Assembly (NCBI GenBank): GCA_003557485.1
Contig: PWOI01000055.1
Span: 1 to 21,784, forward strand
Direction of reading: 5' to 3'
From: Elusimicrobiota bacterium
GTDB taxonomy: Bacteria; CG03; SLGR01; PWQF01
Length of the DNA stretch: 21,784 nt
A program made the translations under genes and the position numbers. The notes under the pieces were generated by a model, which saw only the letters and a list, made by a program, of their open reading frames with translations, was not told where the DNA came from and ran no database searches. Positions 1 to 5,661 of the stretch are shown here, one piece after another; position 1 is the first letter of the stretch; the number at the start of each line of letters is the position of its first letter.

Positions 1-149
1 ATATTTCGATCTTTATTTACTACTCGAAGTGAAGTTACTTCCATGCGGTTGTTCAAACCAAGTATGAAGATTAAAAATAAAATACTACAAACCCCTATAA
101 TTGAGCCTATAATTGCTCCTACAATTGAACTTTTAAAATCCATTTTCAT
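1..149 (-). CDS. Partial membrane protein of unknown function (N-terminus only)
   Basis: A reading frame opens with ATG at 149 and runs off the left edge (49 codons seen). A strong Shine-Dalgarno, GGAGG, lies 8 nt before the ATG, which decides the start; a second Met is two codons later. The visible protein has a short polar start (MKMDFKSS) and then one hydrophobic Gly/Ile-rich helix (about residues 9-33) followed by a charged stretch with Arg, Glu and Lys, so it is a membrane-anchored or signal-anchored protein. I do not recognise the family. It lies downstream of a minus-strand terminator at 241-267, so it probably has its own promoter between 150 and 240, which I could not pick out. Confidence 0.6.
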   Translation of the reverse strand, partial: MKMDFKSSIVGAIIGSIIGVCSILFLIFILGLNNRMEVTSLRVVNKDRN

Positions 150-240
150 AATTAATTCCTCCCCACTGCTCAGCATCCGGAAATTCTTCATCACTTTTAT
201 ATCTTAATATCAATGACATTCTTTAAAAATAGAATCAAAT

Positions 241-267
241 AAAAAAACACTGGCTCCGGAACCAGTG
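241..267 (-). terminator. Rho-independent terminator
   Basis: Read on the minus strand, a perfect 6-bp stem CACTGG/CCAGTG with an 8-nt loop (248-267) is followed at once by seven T residues (241-247) and more T/A. The plus strand has no T run after the hairpin, so it works for minus-strand transcripts only. It would end a transcript from the tRNA promoter at 540-568 or from the candidate promoter at 318-346. Confidence 0.8.
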
Positions 268-311
268 CTTCTGATAATTCTTTATATTTGATTAAAGTAA
301 ATAATCATTAT
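241..311 (-). ncRNA. Candidate small RNA, about 70 nt
   Basis: A minus-strand promoter-like sequence, TTGACA (341-346), 17 nt, TAAATT (318-323), predicts a start near 311, and the strong terminator at 241-267 ends the transcript about 70 nt later. The RNA would have an AU-rich 5' part and a stable 3' terminator hairpin. The only frame in it is about eight codons, starting ATGATTATT. The -10 box matches only 4 of 6 consensus bases, so the promoter could be chance and the hairpin may simply end read-through from the tRNA promoter. Confidence 0.25.
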
Positions 312-317
312 GTAGTT

Positions 318-346
318 AATTTAGGAAATTAGCAGGGCTATGTCAA
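318..346 (-). promoter_or_regulatory. Candidate sigma70-type promoter
   Basis: TTGACA at 341-346 is a perfect -35 box; a 17-nt spacer leads to TAAATT at 318-323, a weak -10 (4 of 6). It points into the short AT-rich stretch that ends at the terminator. Confidence 0.3.
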
Positions 347-377
347 CTGTAAGCAACCAATAATAGTTTTGCCCATA

Positions 378-454
378 TTTTGCCCATGTTGGGCATATAT
401 CAATCAAGTTCAATCAAGCTAAATCAAGTATGTTTTAGACGATGTGAGTATGTG
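378..454. repeat. Direct repeat DR1, possible recombination-site remnant
   Basis: This stretch aligns in the same orientation with 2724-2790. The best block, AATCAAGTATGTTTT then GACGATGTG (422-446), matches 2758-2781 with a single inserted base. The similarity continues outwards through GCCCATG..GGG.ATAT.TCAAT on one side and more weakly through GTGC..GAG..GGGG on the other. DR1 also contains a perfect hairpin, TGCCCA-TGT-TGGGCA (381-395), and three helically phased repeats at 401-430. It abuts the broken tRNA at 453-514. The arrangement resembles attachment or element-end sequence, but no integrase is in the window. Confidence 0.6.
401..430. repeat. Three tandem 10-bp repeats, consensus MAATCAAGNN
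   Basis: CAATCAAGTT, CAATCAAGCT and AAATCAAGTA follow each other with no gap, so the shared AATCAAG recurs every 10 bp, close to one helical turn. This would put the same bases on one face of the DNA, as expected for a protein-binding array. The second direct repeat (2724-2790) keeps only one copy. Confidence 0.6.
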
Positions 455-514
455 CTCGAGGAGGGTGGAATCTTATCCGTAGTCAGCCGCTCTGTCCAGT
501 TGAGCTACGGGCGC
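453..514 (-). pseudogene. Broken tRNA-Arg(ACG): 5' half only
   Basis: Read on the minus strand from 514 the sequence begins GCGCCCGTAGCTCA, a normal tRNA acceptor 5' strand, U8-A9 and D-stem, then a D-loop with GG, then an anticodon loop CTACGGA (ACG, Arg). The anticodon stem is imperfect, with G-A mismatches. From about 474 onward the tRNA cannot be completed: there is no TTCGA T-loop and no 3' CGGGCGC to pair with the acceptor. Instead the sequence continues CCCTCCTCGAGCA, which itself looks like the 3' end of a different tRNA (T-stem, acceptor, discriminator A), and then enters repeat DR1. The likely explanation is a scar of integration or excision at a tRNA gene. The promoter at 540-568 is intact, so a defective transcript may still be made. 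Confidence 0.65.
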
Positions 515-539
515 CCTTGGAATGAATTATTCCGGTGTT

Positions 540-568
540 ATTATAGTTAAAAGTTCAGACAAGGTCAA
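540..568 (-). promoter_or_regulatory. Strong sigma70-type promoter of the tRNA-Arg remnant
   Basis: TTGACC (563-568), a 17-nt spacer and a perfect TATAAT (540-545) on the minus strand. The start would be near 533, giving a leader of about 18 nt before the tRNA 5' end at 514, normal for a tRNA gene. Confidence 0.7.
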
Positions 569-636
569 AAACAGTCAACACCAAACCGGGGTTTAGATAA
601 TTTAACCTAATTTTGAAAAGAATATTTTTCCATCAC

Positions 637-665
637 TTTACAAACTTTATACTGTAATATATTAT
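637..665 (+). promoter_or_regulatory. Candidate promoter of the LysE-type gene
   Basis: TTTACA (637-642), a 17-nt spacer and TATTAT (660-665), each 5 of 6 to consensus. The -10 ends 6 nt before the ATG at 672, so transcription would start at or next to the start codon. No Shine-Dalgarno is present, which fits a leaderless message. Confidence 0.4.
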
Positions 666-671
666 GAATTT

Positions 672-1310
672 ATGGAACTGTTTTTAATTTTTTCCGGTGC
701 TTTTATAGTAGCTCTTTCCGGGGCTCTTATGCCTGGCCCTCTCTTAACAGTCACTGTGGCCCATTCCCTCCGGCGGGGTTTTTCTGCCGGGCCTCTGGTT
801 GTACTCGGTCATATGTTTTTAGAATTAACCTTGATTCTGCTTATCCTGCTGGGACTTAAAAATTTTTTGACTCTACCGCATATAGTGATAACTATATTTC
901 TGGCAGGGGGACTTATTCTCATTTATATGGGTATTGCCATGTTAGGCTCATCTAAAAAACTTACCCTGGAAACCCGGACCAGTGACCTTTCTTTCATGAC
1001 GCATAATCCTGTTATGAGCGGTATTGCTGTCAGTCTGGCTAACCCGTACTGGATTATATGGTGGATTACCATCGGGTTGGGTTATTTAATCAAAGCTATG
1101 GAATACAATTACCTGGGCATCAGCTTGTTTTTCAGCGGCCATATTCTGGCAGATTTGGGATGGTATTCTTTTATTGCCTATACTTTCAGTAAAACTAAAA
1201 AGATTATAACTGACAATATTTACCGGAAGATAATTTATGCCTGCGGGATATTTTTAATTCTTTTCGGTTTATGGTTTATCTACGGAGGTATAGAAAAAAT
1301 TATCCCTTAA
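672..1310 (+). CDS. LysE/RhtB-family exporter
   Basis: This is a 212-residue membrane protein, the usual length for the LysE/RhtB family, which exports amino acids and related small solutes across the cytoplasmic membrane. Six hydrophobic segments can be seen (about residues 4-26, 38-61, 68-90, 112-135, 142-168 and 186-207). The family hallmark near the first helix (ALMPGPLLT, 18-26) and the ANPYWIIWW motif (about 122-130) are both present. The substrate cannot be told from sequence. The ATG at 672 has no ribosome-binding site; a promoter just upstream suggests a leaderless mRNA. It is convergent with the next gene and lies between direct repeats DR1 and DR2, so it may be cargo of a small decayed island. 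The only other genes nearby on its side are the tRNA remnant and the ATPase. Confidence 0.85.
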   Translation: MELFLIFSGAFIVALSGALMPGPLLTVTVAHSLRRGFSAGPLVVLGHMFLELTLILLILLGLKNFLTLPHIVITIFLAGGLILIYMGIAMLGSSKKLTLETRTSDLSFMTHNPVMSGIAVSLANPYWIIWWITIGLGYLIKAMEYNYLGISLFFSGHILADLGWYSFIAYTFSKTKKIITDNIYRKIIYACGIFLILFGLWFIYGGIEKIIP

Positions 1311-1389
1311 TGAACCCTGCCATTTTAATTTTTTACGGAGCTTACCTTTATTTTTAATCGGTAATTATAGTAAAGCTACCGGAATAAAA

Positions 1390-2577
1390 CTATATCAATT
1401 GCGATAAAAAAGTTCTGGCAGGAACAGCTACCGGATAATTAATTGAAAAACAGTCTTTAGCTGCAAACTCTTTATTAAATACTACCTGAAAAGCATGTTT
1501 TGCCTTTGTTTTATCCTGAAAATATGATAGATTTTGATTTAATTCTTTATCTTTTGTCTTGACTTCTACCAGGAACCACGGCTTTTTATTTTTAGTTACC
1601 AGGAAATCTACTTCTCTTTTTTCATAAGTTCTTAAATAAAAAAGATCATAATCCCCAAAACCGTTATCACTCCACCAATGTACAGATTTTAACAGATGTG
1701 ATGCAACAAGATTTTCATTTCTTTCTCCCTCGGTAACAACTGATGACCAATCCCAAAGATATACTTTGGGTTCTTTAGTAAGTGATTTTGATATATTTTT
1801 TGACCAGGGTTTTATTCGAAAACAATAATATAAAGACTCTAACGCAGAAATCCAGTTTCTTACAGAATTTTCAGAAGCTCTGATTTTTTTTGCAAATGAT
1901 GCATAATTGCATTGCTGTGTCGCATTCAATTGAATTAACTCCGCTAATATTTCTACCTGGCCTACTTCATTTATTCTTGTTAAATCTCTCAATTCCTCTT
2001 TAAAAAGCAACTGTTTTCTTAAACTCTTCCACTTGTTAAAAAATTTCATATCTTTTTTTAAAAATGGTTCCGGAAACCCCCCGTACTTTAAAAGAGCCTG
2101 ATAGTCTTTATTCGGAATATTTTTAGGTTTTCTTATTTCATCTTCCGAATATTTTTTATATGCAATTTCACCAATTGTTACCGGATGCATTCTATAAAGA
2201 AAATACCGCCCCATTAAACTGTCAGCGCTTTTCCTGTATATATTGCAATTGGCGCTGCCCGTAATTATTACTTGAAATCTGTCTTTTGCATAAACATCGT
2301 AAAACCCCTTGATGAAATTTTTCCATTCGGGATATTTGTGCAATTCATCAAAAACAACAACTGAATTCTCTGTAAGACCTATTTCCTGAGCCAGCGCATC
2401 CTGACCTTTAAGTATTAAATGACGTGTTTTTTCGTTATCCCAGTTAAAATAACTATGCTTCGTTCTATATGCTCTGCATGTCGTGGTCTTGCCAACCTGT
2501 CTTGGACCTAAAATAAATACGATTTGTTTATCTTCCCGGAAATGATTCTCTATTAAACTTTCATATATTCTTTTCAT
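1390..2577 (-). CDS. AAA ATPase with DUF4143-type C-terminal domain
   Basis: This is a 395-residue protein (numbered from ATG 2577). The N-terminal half is an AAA_14-type P-loop ATPase: Walker A GPRQVGKTT (24-32), Walker B VVVFDE (73-78) and a sensor-like ITGSA. The C-terminal half is of the DUF4143 type and ends in a nuclease-like pattern, REVDFLV with D324, then EVK with E338 and K340, reminiscent of the PD-(D/E)xK fold. The cellular role of this common solitary family is not established; links to mobile DNA or toxin-antitoxin-like functions are only suggested. A longer frame from TTG at 2613 exists, but that TTG is part of a near-perfect -35 box (TTGACA, 17 nt, TAGAAT), so I prefer ATG 2577, which also matches the usual start just before the P-loop. 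Convergent with the exporter gene. Confidence 0.85.
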   Translation of the reverse strand: MKRIYESLIENHFREDKQIVFILGPRQVGKTTTCRAYRTKHSYFNWDNEKTRHLILKGQDALAQEIGLTENSVVVFDELHKYPEWKNFIKGFYDVYAKDRFQVIITGSANCNIYRKSADSLMGRYFLYRMHPVTIGEIAYKKYSEDEIRKPKNIPNKDYQALLKYGGFPEPFLKKDMKFFNKWKSLRKQLLFKEELRDLTRINEVGQVEILAELIQLNATQQCNYASFAKKIRASENSVRNWISALESLYYCFRIKPWSKNISKSLTKEPKVYLWDWSSVVTEGERNENLVASHLLKSVHWWSDNGFGDYDLFYLRTYEKREVDFLVTKNKKPWFLVEVKTKDKELNQNLSYFQDKTKAKHAFQVVFNKEFAAKDCFSINYPVAVPARTFLSQLI

Positions 2578-2584
2578 ATAATTA

Positions 2585-2613
2585 ATTCTAATCGTTAAAA
2601 CCTTATCTGTCAA
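2585..2613 (-). promoter_or_regulatory. Promoter of the AAA/DUF4143 gene
   Basis: A perfect TTGACA (2608-2613), 17-nt spacer and TAGAAT (2585-2590) on the minus strand. Only 7 nt separate the -10 from ATG 2577, so the start site should fall on or next to the A of the start codon: a leaderless mRNA. There is no Shine-Dalgarno. Confidence 0.65.
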
Positions 2614-2657
2614 GAGAATTCCGCAATGAATTGCGTATTTCTACGGAGAATTCCGCA
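2614..2657 (-). promoter_or_regulatory. Paired 12-bp repeats abutting the -35 box, candidate operator
   Basis: The minus-strand word TGCGGAATTCTC occurs twice as a direct repeat, at 2614-2625 and 2646-2657, start to start 32 bp (about three helical turns). The proximal copy touches the -35 hexamer. A perfect inverted repeat, CGCAAT-GA-ATTGCG (2622-2635), overlaps the proximal copy. This is the layout of an activator or repressor site for the ATPase gene. Confidence 0.45.
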
Positions 2658-2723
2658 TTCCTCTGCATATTACTCCATTCAGGGGAGAGGCCCCCTACAA
2701 TGTCAATTTAATTAATAAGAAAA

Positions 2724-2790
2724 TTTGGCCCATGCCGGGTATATGTCAATAAAGCAGAATCAAGTATGTTTTGACGATGTGTTTAAGTGC
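2724..2790. repeat. Direct repeat DR2, partner of DR1
   Basis: Same-orientation, diverged copy of 378-454. The core AATCAAGTATGTTTTGACG and following ATGTG lie at 2758-2781. It lies just beyond the 3' end of the LicD gene and before the ATPase promoter, so DR1 and DR2 bracket the exporter and ATPase genes (about 2.3 kb apart). Confidence 0.6.
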
Positions 2791-2811
2791 AGAGTAGGGG
2801 CTGAAGATATT

Positions 2812-3408
2812 TCAGGCTCTATTAATTTCAAAGAGTTTCTTCTTGTCGAAATCCCGGTCGGGAATTTCCCAATCCCTGCCGTACCTGTTTTTTAAATAAC
2901 CTTTATAGTCCTCAGGCAAAGAGTAGCTATCATTAAGAACTTTTTTCTCAATTGTATTTTGACAAAATTTTTCGGGTATTTTTACAATAAAATAATCCCT
3001 TTTTTGCCTTATACCGTAGCAGTAAAAATCTTCAAGTTTTTTTACCGCAAATATCTCTATTTTTGTTATTCCTTTCTTTAATAACGTATCTACTTTTATT
3101 TTCCTTATATCACCTTTTATGAAGCATTCCGCATCTCTGTCATATTTAACGAGTTTGTATTTTAGCTGAGTCTTTTCAAAATCAGATACAATTTTATCTA
3201 ATTCTTCTTTTTCAGAGCAACAGATAACAAGGTCCACATCCTTATCACACGGCAAAAGCCTGTTCTCTCTTACTGCGCCCAGAAGCGTTCCTGCCTCCAG
3301 CCAGTATGTTATATTGTTTTTTTTAAGAATTTCTTTAACAGTTTTTAAAATATTCAGAACTTTTTTTGTCCGGGCTTTTATTTGACGCTCTTTTAATATT
3401 TTAAACAC
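2812..3408 (-). CDS. LicD-family phosphotransferase-like protein
   Basis: A 198-residue protein with the LicD/fukutin signature: YWLEAGTLLGAVR (35-47) then an acidic triad, D55, D57 and D59 in PCDKDVDL, where family members usually have PWDDDIDI. The C-terminal part (about 163-186) keeps the typical pattern of Pro, Tyr, YL, YG, DW and P. LicD proteins belong to the nucleotidyltransferase fold and transfer phosphocholine or similar phospho-groups to surface glycans in the cytoplasm; the acceptor here is unknown. The start is GTG, 5 nt after the double-receiver gene; an in-frame stop lies just upstream and there is no clear ribosome-binding site, so translation may be coupled. It is the last gene of the long minus-strand run. 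I see no good intrinsic terminator after it. Confidence 0.75.
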   Translation of the reverse strand: MFKILKERQIKARTKKVLNILKTVKEILKKNNITYWLEAGTLLGAVRENRLLPCDKDVDLVICCSEKEELDKIVSDFEKTQLKYKLVKYDRDAECFIKGDIRKIKVDTLLKKGITKIEIFAVKKLEDFYCYGIRQKRDYFIVKIPEKFCQNTIEKKVLNDSYSLPEDYKGYLKNRYGRDWEIPDRDFDKKKLFEINRA

Positions 3409-3413
3409 GGGGA

Positions 3414-4205
3414 TTATGTCATTTCTGATATTTTTGCAAGAAGTTCTTTGTTGTTGAATGGTTTTAGAAAAAAAAAGGACGGGCCATCGGGTTTAAGTGT
3501 TTCATAAAGGTCCTTATCTTTAACCAGCCCTGAGTTGAATATTACGGGAGCCGTTACTCCTTCTTCTCTCAATTTTTTGATGCTTTTCCATCCGCTTAAT
3601 TCCGGCATAATTACATCCGAAATTATCAGGTCATGTTCCCCGGAAATGCCTTTTTCAACAAGTTCCCGGCCAGTACGGGCGATCTCTACTTCATAATTTC
3701 CTGCAAGAATAAGCTGAAGCAGTTTTATTACATCAGGATCGTCGTCCGCTACAAGTATTTTTTTCTTCAGGTTCTTATTTTTCTGTGCAGCCTTCGCCTT
3801 ACGGGGGTACGATTCTTTTTCCTGCAGCTGAAACATTCTATCTCCCAGTACAGCACTCACTGTATCTATAAGCTGCTTGCTTGAAAATGGATAGACAAGA
3901 AAATCATCTACGCCGGGATGTTCTCCCGCAAGATCGAAACCCTCAGGTATCATCATTATAACCGGGATGTTTTTTAATTTTATTTCTTTATTTATCCGAT
4001 CGGCAAGTTCGTATCCGGTAGTTTTATCCATTATATAGTTCATTATGATAAGGCAGGGGGTGGTGCTTAGGGATTTTTCTATGCATTCAGGACCCGTTGA
4101 AACCTCCAGAATCTCAACCCGGTAGCCCCGAAGAGACATTCTCACAAGAAAACGGGTATCTTTATCGCTTCCTGCTACGAGAAGTTTTTCTGCCGGAGAG
4201 GCCAT
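3414..4205 (-). CDS. Response regulator with two receiver domains, the first degenerate
   Basis: A 263-residue protein (from ATG 4205) made of two receiver domains and no output domain. REC1 (about 5-122) is a pseudo-receiver: the phospho-acceptor Asp is Asn56 (IIMN), the acidic pocket is reduced to S13-D14, and the conserved Lys is Tyr105 (LVYPF). REC2 (about 148-260) is canonical: D154/D155, acceptor D197 in LIISDVIMPELSG, S225 and K248-P. A charged Lys-rich linker (134-148) joins them. It probably takes phosphate on REC2 only, and the likeliest donor is the kinase two genes upstream, a guess from proximity. The ATG overlaps the stop of the LysM-FecR gene (TGATG); a GTG one codon earlier is possible. 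Confidence 0.85.
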   Translation of the reverse strand: MASPAEKLLVAGSDKDTRFLVRMSLRGYRVEILEVSTGPECIEKSLSTTPCLIIMNYIMDKTTGYELADRINKEIKLKNIPVIMMIPEGFDLAGEHPGVDDFLVYPFSSKQLIDTVSAVLGDRMFQLQEKESYPRKAKAAQKNKNLKKKILVADDDPDVIKLLQLILAGNYEVEIARTGRELVEKGISGEHDLIISDVIMPELSGWKSIKKLREEGVTAPVIFNSGLVKDKDLYETLKPDGPSFFFLKPFNNKELLAKISEMT

Positions 4206-5623
4206 CACATTATTGCAAGTGCTATAGCGATAATGCTCAGAGCCGAGGAAACTATTCCAAGAGTAACAAATACATTTCTCGGTTTTGTTTCTTCTTTTTT
4301 GTCTTCTATAAGTATGCTGTTTACGGTGATCTTTTTTTCGGAAACCCTGTTCAGGCTGTCAGTTGCCTTTATGTTTATTTCATTCTCCCCATATCTGAGA
4401 TTAAGCCCCGCTACAAAACTGCCGTCATCGTCGGCACGGACCGGATTGCCGTTTATATGTATCCTGGAGCGGGGAACGGCACGGCCGCGTATTGTTACTA
4501 TCCTGCTGGTTAACTCGGCTTTATCTTCAGGCGAAAAAATAATTATTTCGGGAGGCGCCGTGCTTACAGTGAATTGAACGGGCCGGGAAAAACGGCTTGT
4601 CATGCCATAGCTGTCTATAAAAGCAGCACGCCAGAAATAGTCTCCGTCAGGAAGATTATGAGCAAACTCATCCGGAGAAGCGCGGTCTACCTCCTCTTCT
4701 ACAAGGAGTTGGGAAAAATCCTCATCAGCTGAAATATGCATAATTACTTTTTCTATTTCTCCACGGCGCACTCTTTCGGCAGGCATATTAATTCTCTCAG
4801 AAAAAAAAGTAAAGTCTATGTCGGAAGAAGCAAGAAATTCTGCCGGAGCATCATCACTGTCTATACCTCTTCCCTCAAACTCCGGAGCATCGGGCAGTTC
4901 TATAGGCCTTATTGGAGGGGCATCAAACTCTGCCCTGGACATGTATCCCTCCCGAACAGTAACCCTCTCTCCAGCTGATATAAAATCAACAGAACCCCGG
5001 AATACGCTGAGAGTAGTGGTTTTCTGTTCGTCAACTTTTGCTGTGTATTCCGAGACGCGCATAGGTTCGATAACTGCAGAATCGGTTAAAACCTTTACAT
5101 CACGCGCCCTCAGCTGGCCGATATTAAGAGAAACCACATCTTCCCGGGCCGGCTCGGGCGTAAGAAAAACAAGGGAGTTTTCACCTATTCTCGCATAACT
5201 TTCGCTGGCAAGATACTGTATACTCGCAGAAGAATTAGCCGATGTTCTTATTCCATCCTCCGGATAAAGGCGCTCTCCAAGCGCTGCCGGACTCCAGGCA
5301 GCCTGTCCGCTTTTACGCATTCTTACCTGGTTGCGGAGTTCTATAAAATCTGCTATTTCACCCCTGACCATCTCAACAGGAACAAAAATTTTGTCCCCGG
5401 GATAAATCAAATTAGGGTCTCCTGTAGGTATTTCGTTGTACTGAAGAAGTTCCGGCCATCTGTGAGGCTCATCAAGGTATCGCTGAGCAAATCTTGAAAG
5501 GGTATCACCCGGAGATACTTCAATTTCGATAAGCTGAACCTCGGCCTGCTGGGCAGGCAAACCCGACGGCAGGCTTATAAAAACAATAAAAACAAAAGAT
5601 ATTATAATACTTATGCACTTCAT
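4205..5623 (-). CDS. LysM-FecR envelope protein, C-terminally anchored
   Basis: A 472-residue exported protein. A signal peptide (1-24, ending LPA before QQ) is followed by a LysM domain (about 31-83, with SPGDTLSRFAQRYL and YPGDKIFVP) that should bind peptidoglycan, and a FecR-type beta domain (about 95-235). Next comes a segment with WRAAFIDSYG resembling Ig/Fn3-like repeats, and then a second beta domain of the type found in surface proteins (about 355-440: IFSPEDKAELTS, GRAVPRSRIHINGN, GENEINIKATD). It ends in a transmembrane helix (about 450-472) with almost no cytoplasmic tail. LysM-FecR proteins are common in environmental Gram-negative-type bacteria, but their role is unclear. It lies 34 nt after the histidine kinase gene and overlaps the receiver gene, so it may be a periplasmic partner of the kinase. 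Its own promoter-like sequence lies just upstream. Confidence 0.8.
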   Translation of the reverse strand: MKCISIIISFVFIVFISLPSGLPAQQAEVQLIEIEVSPGDTLSRFAQRYLDEPHRWPELLQYNEIPTGDPNLIYPGDKIFVPVEMVRGEIADFIELRNQVRMRKSGQAAWSPAALGERLYPEDGIRTSANSSASIQYLASESYARIGENSLVFLTPEPAREDVVSLNIGQLRARDVKVLTDSAVIEPMRVSEYTAKVDEQKTTTLSVFRGSVDFISAGERVTVREGYMSRAEFDAPPIRPIELPDAPEFEGRGIDSDDAPAEFLASSDIDFTFFSERINMPAERVRRGEIEKVIMHISADEDFSQLLVEEEVDRASPDEFAHNLPDGDYFWRAAFIDSYGMTSRFSRPVQFTVSTAPPEIIIFSPEDKAELTSRIVTIRGRAVPRSRIHINGNPVRADDDGSFVAGLNLRYGENEINIKATDSLNRVSEKKITVNSILIEDKKEETKPRNVFVTLGIVSSALSIIAIALAIM

Positions 5624-5632
5624 TACAGTATA

Positions 5633-5661
5633 TTTATAATACAGAAACGATTACTCTTCAA
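5633..5661 (-). promoter_or_regulatory. Candidate internal promoter before the LysM-FecR gene
   Basis: TTGAAG (5656-5661), 17-nt spacer and TATAAA (5633-5638) on the minus strand, partly over the stop codon of the kinase gene. A start near 5626 would leave a leader of only about 3 nt before ATG 5623. It would let the last three genes be expressed apart from the rest of the run. Confidence 0.4.

Noticed and set aside
453-514. A functional tRNA-Arg gene
   Set aside because: No T-loop and no 3' strand to pair with GCGCCCG can be found, and the anticodon stem is mismatched.
1311-1389. Bidirectional terminator between the convergent exporter and ATPase genes
   Set aside because: Only a CGGTA/TACCG pair with a long loop is visible and there is no clean T tract; too weak to call.
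2578-2613. Twelve extra N-terminal residues of the AAA ATPase from TTG 2613
   Set aside because: The TTG is part of a perfect TTGACA -35 box with a matching -10, and the family normally begins shortly before the P-loop.
2681-2696. AGGGG/CCCCT hairpin as terminator of the long operon
   Set aside because: The stem is only 5 bp and no T run follows on either strand.
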